From the IMG/VR virus record IMGVR_UViG_3300023174_000619, positions 1-24,156 of that record: a stretch of 24,156 nucleotides of DNA. One strand, written 5' to 3'. How positions within the stretch are numbered: the first letter of the stretch is position 1; each line of letters opens with the position of its first letter. The notes under the pieces are model-generated. The model did no database searches, was not told the origin of the DNA, and saw only the letters and a program-made list of their open reading frames with translations. Positions 13,836 through 19,521 of this stretch are shown here, piece after piece. The translations under genes were made by a program, and so were the position numbers. This stretch comes from a virus.

Positions 13836-16228
13836 TTGATTCCATATCAAAGCTAACTAATGACGATACTTTTAAGGATTTAACAAACTATACGCCAGAA
13901 GTTAATGATGCTTTTACAAAATCAGTTCAGGCATCCGAAGGAGAACAGACCATAAAGTTTGGGCAAATGCGGGCGGACATTCTAAAGGATACTATTGCTC
14001 AATTAAAACTTGCTAAACAAAAAGAATCAAGCATTTCCTTGCTGAAATCATTGCCAATTGGACAAGATTTACAAGCAATGCAAACAGACATAAACAACGC
14101 AATTTTAGGAGATAGTGGCATTGGTGGTTTAATGTCAACTACCGGGCAAAAATTTGGTGGCAATCAACCATTCAAACTAGACCTTGGCCTAGACAGTATC
14201 TATGGAACAAGAAATGGATTAATTTACAACTGGCAAGATTGGTTTAATAATGAAATTGAAAAAAAATATGCCGGCAACATTGATATTCCCAATGATTACG
14301 TTCCGCCACTTCTTCGTACCAAGGAGAATGGATTTGTTGATCCTTCGGTTGTCTCTGCCTGGAAAAAGTATGATGATGCGTATGCCGCTTTAAAAGTTAA
14401 TCCAAATGATCTTTTTTCCAAAGCCGTTGTCGCTGGAGTGCCGACTGATTACGTACCTGTAAGCCAAAGAAAAACCGTTCAATCAACTTGGTTGAATTAC
14501 GAAACACAACTGAAAGCCGCTGGTTATGTAGATCCCCAAACGCTTGCAAGCTGGGCTAAGTATGACGATGCGTACGCCAAACTTCAAGCAAACCCAAACG
14601 ATCAAAATGCAGAAGCAATTTACAATAAACGACCCGAAGACTATATTGTCCCCGATCAACGGATGGACAAAGATGCGCAATTTGCCAGAAATTTTTATAG
14701 CCAATATTTAAAACCTCGCTTTGATGCATCACAATCTATTGCTGAATTTCAAGACTATATTGATGTTACAAAAAATACACAAAACCCTTTCCAAACACAA
14801 GACCGAATGGACGCCCTTAAGTTGGCGGCCCAAACAAGTGTTACTCAGTGGTATGCAAATCTTCAAAAATTAGGCAATAGCAAGTTCAATGCAGATTATT
14901 ATTTCAATCCAAATCAATATTTAAAAACCAATGGCATTGGTGATCCAAATAATCCGATGCTTCCTGGCTCGGCATTTGAAGATTACGCTAATACGGCGGC
15001 AGGTGTTAAAGCATTAAATCAAGCAACAAAAGTAAATGCTGATTGGGAAGCCGCAAAGCAAGGAAAAACAACTACAGATGAGTATGGTAATCCAGTTAAT
15101 TGGACCCAGCAAGCATACCGATATGGCTTGGATGTCAACGATAAAAATAGCTTTGCAAAGCTACACTATCAACTGGTAGGGCAAAATGCCCCCGAAAAAG
15201 ATTCCGCTGGGAACATCGTAAAAGATGCCAATGGCAACGCAGTTATTCAGTCTTTTGACGCCGCACCAGATGTATATGCACCGCAAATTGCCAAACTATA
15301 TATTGCAAAAGTTTTAACTCCAATCTTAATAGACAAAGCAAATAAGATTGGTTCAGTTTTTGGTCAGTTTGTTAAACCTTCTGATTACGTTGATCAAATC
15401 TTGCAAGCGGTTGACTTGCAAAAAGACAATCCTCAGTGGAAACAATTGCTTTCTTCTTATGGCTTAGATCCAAATTCCTCGTTAACTGAGATTAAAAATG
15501 AATTAACTTCTGCGTTAAGTCAAGAATCTACAGTAGAGATTAAGAAAAAAATTGGAGATTTAATCGGTAAGACGGAGACGCCAAAACAGTCCAATCTTGG
15601 AGTTGAGTATATTCAGCGAGAAACCGAACCCACTGGTACACCCACTGCCGCAAGTGGCATATACGCAATTTTTAAAAACAAGGGGGGCTATAGCGGCAGC
15701 GAAGAACAGTTCTATTCTGATTTTATGCCTGGCGCTAGCCAAGAAGATATCAATTTAATTAACGCAGCTTATTCTCCCGGAGGCGTACAAAAATTTTTAG
15801 GCATTACAACATCTGGTGATGCAATGACTCAATGGTCAAGCATGGAGTCTTTCTTTGGGGACACCAGCTTGACCGAGGCATTGTCTTTGGCCGGCATAAA
15901 AACAACGACAACGTCAGGTGGTTTTTTATCTTACCTTGGAGACACTGGTTCAGATGAAGTTGGAATTGGTGATCCATTTGCGGACGACTCTAATTATTTT
16001 GCAACTTTTACAACTAACAACAATAAGTCTTCTACTTCGAATGAATTTGGTATTGGAGATCCTTTTGCTGACAATGAAGATTTTTTTTCTGACAGTTCCA
16101 ATCCATTTGGAACAATTAAAGCAAGTACCAGTAGTAAAATTAATTCAATAGGCAGTTTTTTCCCTAGTCTTTCAAGTAGCTCCAAGAGTAACTCGTTTGC
16201 CGATTTTTCGTCCTGGAATAGTTTCTAA
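13808..16228 (+). CDS. Giant virion-type protein, C-terminal part after frameshift
   Basis: Coding character begins near 13805, well before the first ATG of this frame at 13967, and no ribosome site precedes that ATG, so this looks like the continuation of the preceding gene (806 codons from 13808). It is Asn/Asp/Gln/Tyr-rich and mostly helical. Residues encoded by 14330-14665 are a 64-residue tandem repeat (VDP, AWKKYDDAYA, NPND, DYVPVSQR). Later sections include YGNPVNWTQQAYRYGLDVND and a probable folded unit YAIFKNKGGYSGSEEQFYSD. The last 100 residues are Ser/Asp/Phe-rich with the repeated segment GIGDPFAD followed by acidic-aromatic residues. No catalytic motif or membrane span is evident. 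If independently translated from 13967 it would be 753 residues. Internal virion or ejection protein is my best guess. Confidence 0.65.
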   Translation, partial: AIIDSNQQLIDSISKLTNDDTFKDLTNYTPEVNDAFTKSVQASEGEQTIKFGQMRADILKDTIAQLKLAKQKESSISLLKSLPIGQDLQAMQTDINNAILGDSGIGGLMSTTGQKFGGNQPFKLDLGLDSIYGTRNGLIYNWQDWFNNEIEKKYAGNIDIPNDYVPPLLRTKENGFVDPSVVSAWKKYDDAYAALKVNPNDLFSKAVVAGVPTDYVPVSQRKTVQSTWLNYETQLKAAGYVDPQTLASWAKYDDAYAKLQANPNDQNAEAIYNKRPEDYIVPDQRMDKDAQFARNFYSQYLKPRFDASQSIAEFQDYIDVTKNTQNPFQTQDRMDALKLAAQTSVTQWYANLQKLGNSKFNADYYFNPNQYLKTNGIGDPNNPMLPGSAFEDYANTAAGVKALNQATKVNADWEAAKQGKTTTDEYGNPVNWTQQAYRYGLDVNDKNSFAKLHYQLVGQNAPEKDSAGNIVKDANGNAVIQSFDAAPDVYAPQIAKLYIAKVLTPILIDKANKIGSVFGQFVKPSDYVDQILQAVDLQKDNPQWKQLLSSYGLDPNSSLTEIKNELTSALSQESTVEIKKKIGDLIGKTETPKQSNLGVEYIQRETEPTGTPTAASGIYAIFKNKGGYSGSEEQFYSDFMPGASQEDINLINAAYSPGGVQKFLGITTSGDAMTQWSSMESFFGDTSLTEALSLAGIKTTTTSGGFLSYLGDTGSDEVGIGDPFADDSNYFATFTTNNNKSSTSNEFGIGDPFADNEDFFSDSSNPFGTIKASTSSKINSIGSFFPSLSSSSKSNSFADFSSWNSF
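14330..14665 (+). repeat. 64-residue tandem duplication inside giant protein
   Basis: Unit A (14330-14521, 192 nt) and unit B (from 14522, about 144 nt recognisable) encode VDPSVVSAWKKYDDAYAALK / VDPQTLASWAKYDDAYAKLQ, then NPND and TDYVPVSQR / EDYIVPDQR. A half unit NDYVPPLLR precedes unit A. DNA identity has decayed, so the duplication is old. Confidence 0.8.
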
Positions 16229-16518
16229 TGGCTGAACAACATAAGCAAGCCGCTGGTGCGGCACATAGGTATCAAAAAGATAAGATGACTTGTAATAAAC
16301 CGCAACATGCGCCGCCAGGGGATACGCATAAATGGGTTGTTAAATCTTGCTACGACGGTGAAGAGAAAATCGTACGTTATGGTAGGCGTGGTTACCAGGA
16401 TTACACACAGCACCATGACAAAGACCGTCGTACCAACTTCCGTGCCCGTATGGGGTGTGACAAGCCGATGGACAAAAACACCCCACGGTACTGGGCATGC
16501 TCGCGCCTCTGGGCGTAA
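16228..16518 (+). CDS. Small basic virion-type protein with FRARxxCD..P..YWxC motif
   Basis: This 96-residue protein overlaps the preceding stop (TAATG). Residues 38-60 read WVVKSCYDGEEKIVRYGRRG, then YQDYTQHHDKDRRTNFRARM and GCDKPMDKNTPRYWACSRLW. The ending is the recognisable motif (K/R)xxFRAR(H/M)xCDxPxxKxxxRYWxCxxW found in many small or C-terminal virion proteins of cyanophages and other marine phages; an upstream G-x-Q/R-G-Y..Y segment is also typical. The role of the family is unknown to me; a basic head or internal protein is plausible. The natural end of the motif is W followed by stop; here an extra Ala codon and TAA follow, and a second copy of the gene's last 18 bases with the W-stop junction lies 527 nt downstream beyond an HNH gene, indicating that the 3' end was rebuilt by an insertion. 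Confidence 0.75.
   Translation: MAEQHKQAAGAAHRYQKDKMTCNKPQHAPPGDTHKWVVKSCYDGEEKIVRYGRRGYQDYTQHHDKDRRTNFRARMGCDKPMDKNTPRYWACSRLWA
16495..16512 (+). repeat. Left copy of duplicated gene 3' end flanking HNH gene
   Basis: GCATGCTCGCGCCTCTGG encodes the last residues ACSRLW of the small basic protein. It repeats at 17022-17039 with one change (C to T, a silent CGC to CGT in that frame). Confidence 0.85.
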
Positions 16519-16525
16519 ATGGCTA

Positions 16526-16534
16526 TGGTAGAAT
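16526..16534 (+). promoter_or_regulatory. Extended -10 box for HNH gene
   Basis: TGGTAGAAT is an extended -10-like element 21 nt before the ATG at 16556. It resembles TGGTAGGAT at 17037-17045 past the HNH gene, so it may have been copied with the duplicated flank. Confidence 0.4.
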
Positions 16535-16555
16535 AGGCTTAACTCTTTAAAGTCT

Positions 16556-17020
16556 ATGATTACTAACAAAGGGGTTTGGCGTTATGTACAAGCATTTTGC
16601 GTTGATTGCAATAAAGAAAAACAAGTTCGTATTGATGCATGGAATCGTCTAAACCAGCAGTGGCGCTGTTTAAGTTGTGCAACTAAAAAAAATTTTAAAG
16701 ATAATCCCAAGCTAAAAGAAATTTTAAAAGAAAGCCATATTACGCATGGCGAATCAAGAAACAAAAATAAAAAAGGTCATTGGCTTTATAGCCGGTGGCA
16801 AAAAATGAAAGCACGGTGCAAGCGCTGGCCTACTTACATAGAAAAAAATATTAAAGTTTGCGATGAGTGGGAAACTAGTTACACTCTTTTTAGAGAATGG
16901 GCAGAGGCAAACAACGCGGATCCCTCTTTAGAGCTAGATAGAATTAACAATCATGGGAACTATGAACCAGCAAACTGCCGGTGGGTTACACATCAAGAAA
17001 ACTGTAACAATAGGAAATAA
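16556..17020 (+). CDS. HNH homing-type endonuclease inserted behind small virion gene
   Basis: This 154-residue enzyme has an N-terminal zinc ribbon (CVDC at residues 15-18, CLSC at 38-41), a basic helical linker, then the phage HNH core: HWLYSRWQKMKARCKRWPTY, a degenerate equivalent of YGGRGI at YIEKNIKVCDEW, FREWAE, and LELDRINNHGNYEPANCRWV with THQENCNNR. Unlike the HNH gene at 8649-9197 it has no C-terminal NUMOD-like domain. Codons are A/T-rich, unlike the flanking genes. The 18-nt duplication on either side shows it moved here recently enough for the scar to survive. It sits on the same strand as its neighbours, does not interrupt a protein, and carries a regenerated end for the upstream gene, so insertion was probably harmless. 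Confidence 0.85.
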   Translation: MITNKGVWRYVQAFCVDCNKEKQVRIDAWNRLNQQWRCLSCATKKNFKDNPKLKEILKESHITHGESRNKNKKGHWLYSRWQKMKARCKRWPTYIEKNIKVCDEWETSYTLFREWAEANNADPSLELDRINNHGNYEPANCRWVTHQENCNNRK

Positions 17021-17021
17021 A

Positions 17022-17039
17022 GCATGCTCGCGTCTCTGG
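17022..17039 (+). repeat. Right copy of duplicated gene 3' end
   Basis: GCATGCTCGCGTCTCTGG is followed directly by TAG, which would be the ancestral stop of the small basic protein (..ACSRLW*). It lies 1 nt after the HNH stop codon. It marks the right insertion border. Confidence 0.85.
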
Positions 17040-17045
17040 TAGGAT
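17040..17045 (+). promoter_or_regulatory. -10-like box for 39-residue basic protein
   Basis: TAGGAT, preceded by TGG, is 22 nt before the ATG at 17068. The downstream gene has no Shine-Dalgarno. In the ancestral arrangement this box would overlap the TAG stop of the upstream gene, the same arrangement seen at 17915 before the NblA gene. Confidence 0.35.
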
Positions 17046-17067
17046 ACAAGCTGTTCACTTCTGATCC

Positions 17068-17187
17068 ATGGCCAAAGCTAAAGCTGCAGTAAACAAGATC
17101 GAGTCCAAACCAAAGAAGACTCGTCAAGGAGATGGCCAACATTCCAAGCCTTCTCATGGGCGTAAAAAAAGTCGTGGCCAAGGCTAA
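17068..17187 (+). CDS. Very basic 39-residue protein
   Basis: ATG 17068 to TAA 17185-17187 encodes 39 residues, about a third of them Lys, Arg or His. It begins MAKAKAAVNKIESKPKKTRQ and ends with SKPSHGRKKSRGQG. The KKTRQGxGQHSKPSHGRKK...GQG pattern recalls tiny basic proteins annotated as hypothetical in cyanophage genomes. With such charge it should bind nucleic acid; it could be packaged with DNA or act on host RNA or ribosomes. It has no Shine-Dalgarno but a TAGGAT box upstream. The frame is short, but the composition and cyanophage-like pattern make it credible. Confidence 0.7.
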   Translation: MAKAKAAVNKIESKPKKTRQGDGQHSKPSHGRKKSRGQG

Positions 17188-17210
17188 CATCTGCAATTAA
17201 GATGTGTATG

Positions 17211-17235
17211 ATGGGAGTACATATTGTGCTCCCAT
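17211..17235 (+). promoter_or_regulatory. 10-bp hairpin covering the lysozyme start codon
   Basis: ATGGGAGTAC, loop ATATT, GTGCTCCCAT: 10 bp with one T-G wobble. The right arm includes the first two bases of the ATG at 17234, so the start codon is partly paired. The 10-bp stem and 5-nt loop match the dimensions of the hairpin at 4650-4674. It could delay lysozyme translation. Confidence 0.55.
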
Positions 17236-17917
17236 GGCAAACTTTTCTCCTGCTTTGGAGCTAATCTGCAAGTACGAAGGCTTTAATGAAAAAGCCTATG
17301 CCGATCCAGGTACAGGAGAAGCTCCATATACTCTTGGTTTTGGAACACAATTTTATCCAGACGGTTTGCCTGTAAAGCTTGGTCATTATTGCACCAAACA
17401 AAAAGCATTGGAGTATCTTTTGCACGAAGTAAATATTATTGAACAAGAAATAGACAAGTTAAATTTACGCTTAGATGAGCACATGAAACAGGCGTTAATT
17501 TCTTTTGTGCATTCAGTTGGCTGGAAGCCATTTCTTTACAGCGCATTAATTGATTGTATTGATGTAGAAGATTGGGAAGGCGTAATAGAAGAGTTTTCCG
17601 AATGGATTTTTGATCAAGAGCACCAGGTAATTGGTGGCCTCTTGGAACGACGCAGAGAAGAAAGCGAATTGTTTTTAACAGAAATAAAACAATCTGTTGA
17701 GAAATGTGAAGATTTGTTGCTAACGGCTTTCAGGAACTATGCGGCATCTACTGAACAAATAAATGCAATACGCAAACTAGAACAAAGAATTAATCCCTAC
17801 GTTCTTGCAGAATTTGCAAATGACTTCTCGATTAATGGCCCCCTGGTACCAATGACGGACAAATCGCTGGATTATCTTTTTCAGTTTTCAAGCGATGGAC
17901 AAGAAGACCAGCTTTAG
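17234..17917 (+). CDS. GH24 (T4-type) lysozyme, probable endolysin
   Basis: With ATG 17234 the protein has 227 residues; a GTG at 17204 would add 10 poor residues, so the ATG is preferred. Residues 5-40 carry the GH24 catalytic pattern: KYEGF with Glu15, AYADPG with Asp24 (same 9-residue step as Glu11-Asp20 of T4 lysozyme) and YTLGFGT with Thr33. Then HMKQALISFVHSVGW matches the family helix containing aromatic and Gly residues, and GGLLERRREESELFL matches the conserved G(L/I)xxRRxxExxLF. The last 80 residues are a helical, acidic extension not needed for catalysis (NYAASTEQINAIRKLEQRIN). The enzyme cleaves peptidoglycan and would release progeny. No signal peptide is seen, so a holin is expected. 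Its start is enclosed in a 10-bp hairpin and its stop codon overlaps the -10-like box of the NblA gene. Confidence 0.88.
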   Translation: MANFSPALELICKYEGFNEKAYADPGTGEAPYTLGFGTQFYPDGLPVKLGHYCTKQKALEYLLHEVNIIEQEIDKLNLRLDEHMKQALISFVHSVGWKPFLYSALIDCIDVEDWEGVIEEFSEWIFDQEHQVIGGLLERRREESELFLTEIKQSVEKCEDLLLTAFRNYAASTEQINAIRKLEQRINPYVLAEFANDFSINGPLVPMTDKSLDYLFQFSSDGQEDQL

Positions 17918-17925
17918 AATACAAT
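17915..17925 (+). promoter_or_regulatory. Overlapping -10-like boxes for NblA homologue
   Basis: TAGAAT (17915-17920) includes the lysozyme stop codon and TACAAT (17920-17925) follows. They lie 22-27 nt before the ATG at 17947. No Shine-Dalgarno is present, so a separate short-leader transcript for the NblA gene is plausible. Confidence 0.4.
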
Positions 17926-17946
17926 TACAAAAGCTTGCCGACTCAG

Positions 17947-18234
17947 ATGGAAGACTCTGTTGCCCCCAGGGAATTTGAACTCCCTTTGGAGTTGCAATTT
18001 TCCATGCGCAAAGCCGAGCTTGCAGCTGAAGAAATGACATGGGATGAGTTGCATGCCGCCCTTCTCAACCTGTACTACCGCAGGCTAATGGAATGGGAAG
18101 CCGTTAAAGCTATCCTTGATAAGGAAAATATTTTTCTTGAATTCGACGTTCCCACCGACTTGGAACTACACGAGCTTGCCGTCGCTTGTATGGAAGAAGA
18201 TGACGACGGCGAAGACTTAGTGGCTCCCTTTTAA
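17947..18234 (+). CDS. nblA: NblA-like phycobilisome degradation adaptor
   Basis: From ATG 17947 the protein has 95 residues (TTG 17935 would add four). Residues 10-60 match the short two-helix NblA family: FELPLELQFSMRKAELAAEE, then MTWDELHAALLNLYYRRLME and WEAVKAILDKENI, corresponding to the L.LEQEF..R..E..V..MS.E.A...L.ELYR.MM.RE pattern. NblA binds phycobiliproteins and directs the Clp protease to dismantle the light-harvesting antenna; some cyanophages such as Microcystis phage Ma-LMM01 carry it. Residues 61-95 are an extra acidic tail (ACMEEDDDGEDLV) not typical of host NblA. It implies a phycobilisome-bearing host. It lies 29 nt after the lysozyme gene; its TAA overlaps the stop of the convergent DUF3310 gene within TTTTAAAC, so no terminator separates them. 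Confidence 0.8.
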   Translation: MEDSVAPREFELPLELQFSMRKAELAAEEMTWDELHAALLNLYYRRLMEWEAVKAILDKENIFLEFDVPTDLELHELAVACMEEDDDGEDLVAPF

Positions 18235-18680
18235 ACGTAGTCGCGCTCTAGACGATCAATTAAACGGTTGAGATACCAACGCGCTTTTTTAGCGTCTTGG
18301 AGCATATTGCCTTTATACCAAAGGCGTAACAAATATTTAAGTGTTTGCCACAGTAAACCACCACAAATTGAATCTGGAGCATCTTCTACAGCTTGCTCCA
18401 AGATGTCAATAACTTCCACCTTTCCTGCTGTGTAGTGCTCGGGATGATTTACCGGGTCCCCCTTGGGAGCAATAGGAGTTTTAGTTACTGCCCAGGGAAC
18501 TGGACAAACTCCATCAACGCATCCTAGCGATACGTTGGATTCAAGTTTGTTACTAATTTCTTCCCCATAGGAATAGTTCCCGGATACTGTCTCGCTTCCT
18601 CCATCGACGGAATAGAACCAGTCACGCCGGGCCTCTTGCCCTCCAACGCTAAATTCTCTCTGGGATTGTTGTCCTGACAC
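18231..18680 (-). CDS. DUF3310 (SaV-like putative nucleotide kinase) protein
   Basis: The C-terminal half (residues 75-149) is a clear DUF3310: GDPVNHPEHYTAGKVEVIDI, then CGGLLWQTLKYLLRLWYKGN and DAKKARWYLNRLIDRLE. DUF3310 occurs in many phages near nucleotide and replication genes and has been called SaV-like kinase, but its reaction is not established to my knowledge. The N-terminal 75 residues are Ser/Gly-rich and only readable from GTG 18680; no ATG, GTG or TTG lies between that and the DUF3310 core, so either this start is used or the core is reached by frameshift from the upstream gene. Its first 157 nt overlap the gene at 18524-18838. Its stop overlaps that of the NblA gene on the other strand. 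Confidence 0.8.
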   Translation of the reverse strand: MSGQQSQREFSVGGQEARRDWFYSVDGGSETVSGNYSYGEEISNKLESNVSLGCVDGVCPVPWAVTKTPIAPKGDPVNHPEHYTAGKVEVIDILEQAVEDAPDSICGGLLWQTLKYLLRLWYKGNMLQDAKKARWYLNRLIDRLERDYV

Positions 18681-18838
18681 AGTGTTAAACCACGGTTATA
18701 TTGATCATACAGCGGAACGTCGGCTTTTGCAGTGGCCAAGGGCGCACCAAAATCACAACAGCACGCCATTCGTTTTTGCAGCTCATCATCACTGGTAATA
18801 AACTGAGTCAAAAAGTCGTCAGGATCAGTGGCGTACAT
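18524..18838 (-). CDS. Small unassigned protein overlapping DUF3310 gene
   Basis: This 104-residue protein starts at ATG 18838 (MYATDPDDFLTQFITSDDEL), 42 nt from a divergent gene. Residues 20-35 are helical with three consecutive Cys (KRMACCCDFG), possibly metal binding. The end is basic (MGKKLVTNLNPTYR). The last 157 nt are shared with the DUF3310 gene in another frame; codons look natural in both frames. I recognise no family. Alternatives are that a frameshift joins it to DUF3310 to give one larger protein, or that it acts as the translational lead for DUF3310. No Shine-Dalgarno is seen at either start. Confidence 0.5.
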   Translation of the reverse strand: MYATDPDDFLTQFITSDDELQKRMACCCDFGAPLATAKADVPLYDQYNRGLTLCQDNNPRENLALEGKRPGVTGSIPSMEEARQYPGTIPMGKKLVTNLNPTYR

Positions 18839-18880
18839 TGCAATATTTGATGCATAGGTTCCATCAATTAAAATATTATC

Positions 18881-19309
18881 ATGGGAAAATTTAACGCCTC
18901 AGAACCAAATCATAAAGGTGGTAAAGCTTTTGTAAAACAAAGCTATGACCCCACTTCTCATGGCGGATCTTCTGCAACAGCTACTGACGATTTACGCCCA
19001 GGTAGTGCTTACACCGTTGATACCAGAAACCTTGATAAAACTGAAAAACAAACAGCAGAAAGAGCCAACACTAGCAACGAAATAGAAGAAGCTCGGGCGC
19101 AAAAATTTTTAGCGGCTGCTAGAGCTTCCGGAAGATTTAAAAAAACCGAACTACACAATGAACCTGGAATCAGGGGAAAAACTCCTCGTACAGAAGCTAG
19201 CATGCAAGGAACAAATATACCAACCCTAGGAGACAAGATTGGTATTACAGGCAGCACAAACTACGCAAAAAAACCAGGCGGATCTTCTGGTACCTTTAGA
19301 GGTTTTTAA
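18881..19309 (+). CDS. Hydrophilic, disordered-looking unassigned protein
   Basis: This 142-residue protein is transcribed divergently from the gene ending at 18838. It begins MGKFNASEPNHKGGKAFVKQ and is Gly, Ser, Thr, Lys and Ala-rich with few hydrophobic residues. A single likely helix spans residues 55-90 (EKQTAERANTSNEIEEARAQ KFLAAARAS). The C-terminus is KKPGGSSGTFRGF. No signal peptide, Cys or enzyme motif is visible. It could be a packaged internal protein, similar in style to the small basic proteins at 16228 and 17068, or an early host-acting protein. TTAAAATATT lies just before the ATG as an AT-rich promoter-like element; there is no Shine-Dalgarno. It is an isolated plus-strand gene in a minus-strand block. 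Confidence 0.5.
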   Translation: MGKFNASEPNHKGGKAFVKQSYDPTSHGGSSATATDDLRPGSAYTVDTRNLDKTEKQTAERANTSNEIEEARAQKFLAAARASGRFKKTELHNEPGIRGKTPRTEASMQGTNIPTLGDKIGITGSTNYAKKPGGSSGTFRGF

Positions 19310-19311
19310 GA

Positions 19312-19521
19312 TTATTGATAATTTGCCTCTTCTGTTTCTAGTGCTTCCAAAAGTTGTCTAAAAGATTCCTCAAGGATGTTTAACACCCATTGAACGTTGT
19401 CTGAACGATAAGCCATTAATTGATCGCTTAGCTCGTTATTGTTTAACTCAATAACATTTTTGTAAATAATTTCCAAGGCATCAAGGCGCTCTTGAAGATC
19501 TCTAAAAGAAACTTTAGTCAT
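19312..19521 (-). CDS. Small helical protein translationally coupled to dCTP deaminase
   Basis: This 69-residue acidic protein starts within the ATGA that also holds the dcd stop codon (4-nt overlap), so it is made from the same mRNA. It is almost wholly helical: VSFRDLQERLDALEIIYKNV, then a loop and NVQWVLNILEESFRQLLEAL. Heptad-like spacing of Leu and Ile suggests a two-helix coiled coil or dimer. No known motif was recognised. It may be a partner or regulator of a neighbour, but no evidence beyond linkage supports that. Its stop is 2 nt from the convergent gene at 18881-19309. Confidence 0.55.
   Translation of the reverse strand: MTKVSFRDLQERLDALEIIYKNVIELNNNELSDQLMAYRSDNVQWVLNILEESFRQLLEALETEEANYQ

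Noticed and set aside
13967-16228. Independent gene starting at ATG 13967
   Set aside because: Coding character in this frame extends at least 54 codons upstream of that ATG to where the previous frame fails, and no ribosome site precedes it, so a frameshifted single gene fits better.
16225-16569. 114-codon minus-strand frame over the small basic protein
   Set aside because: It spans a gene border and the HNH promoter region, with no ribosome site; the plus-strand motif protein is clearly the real gene.
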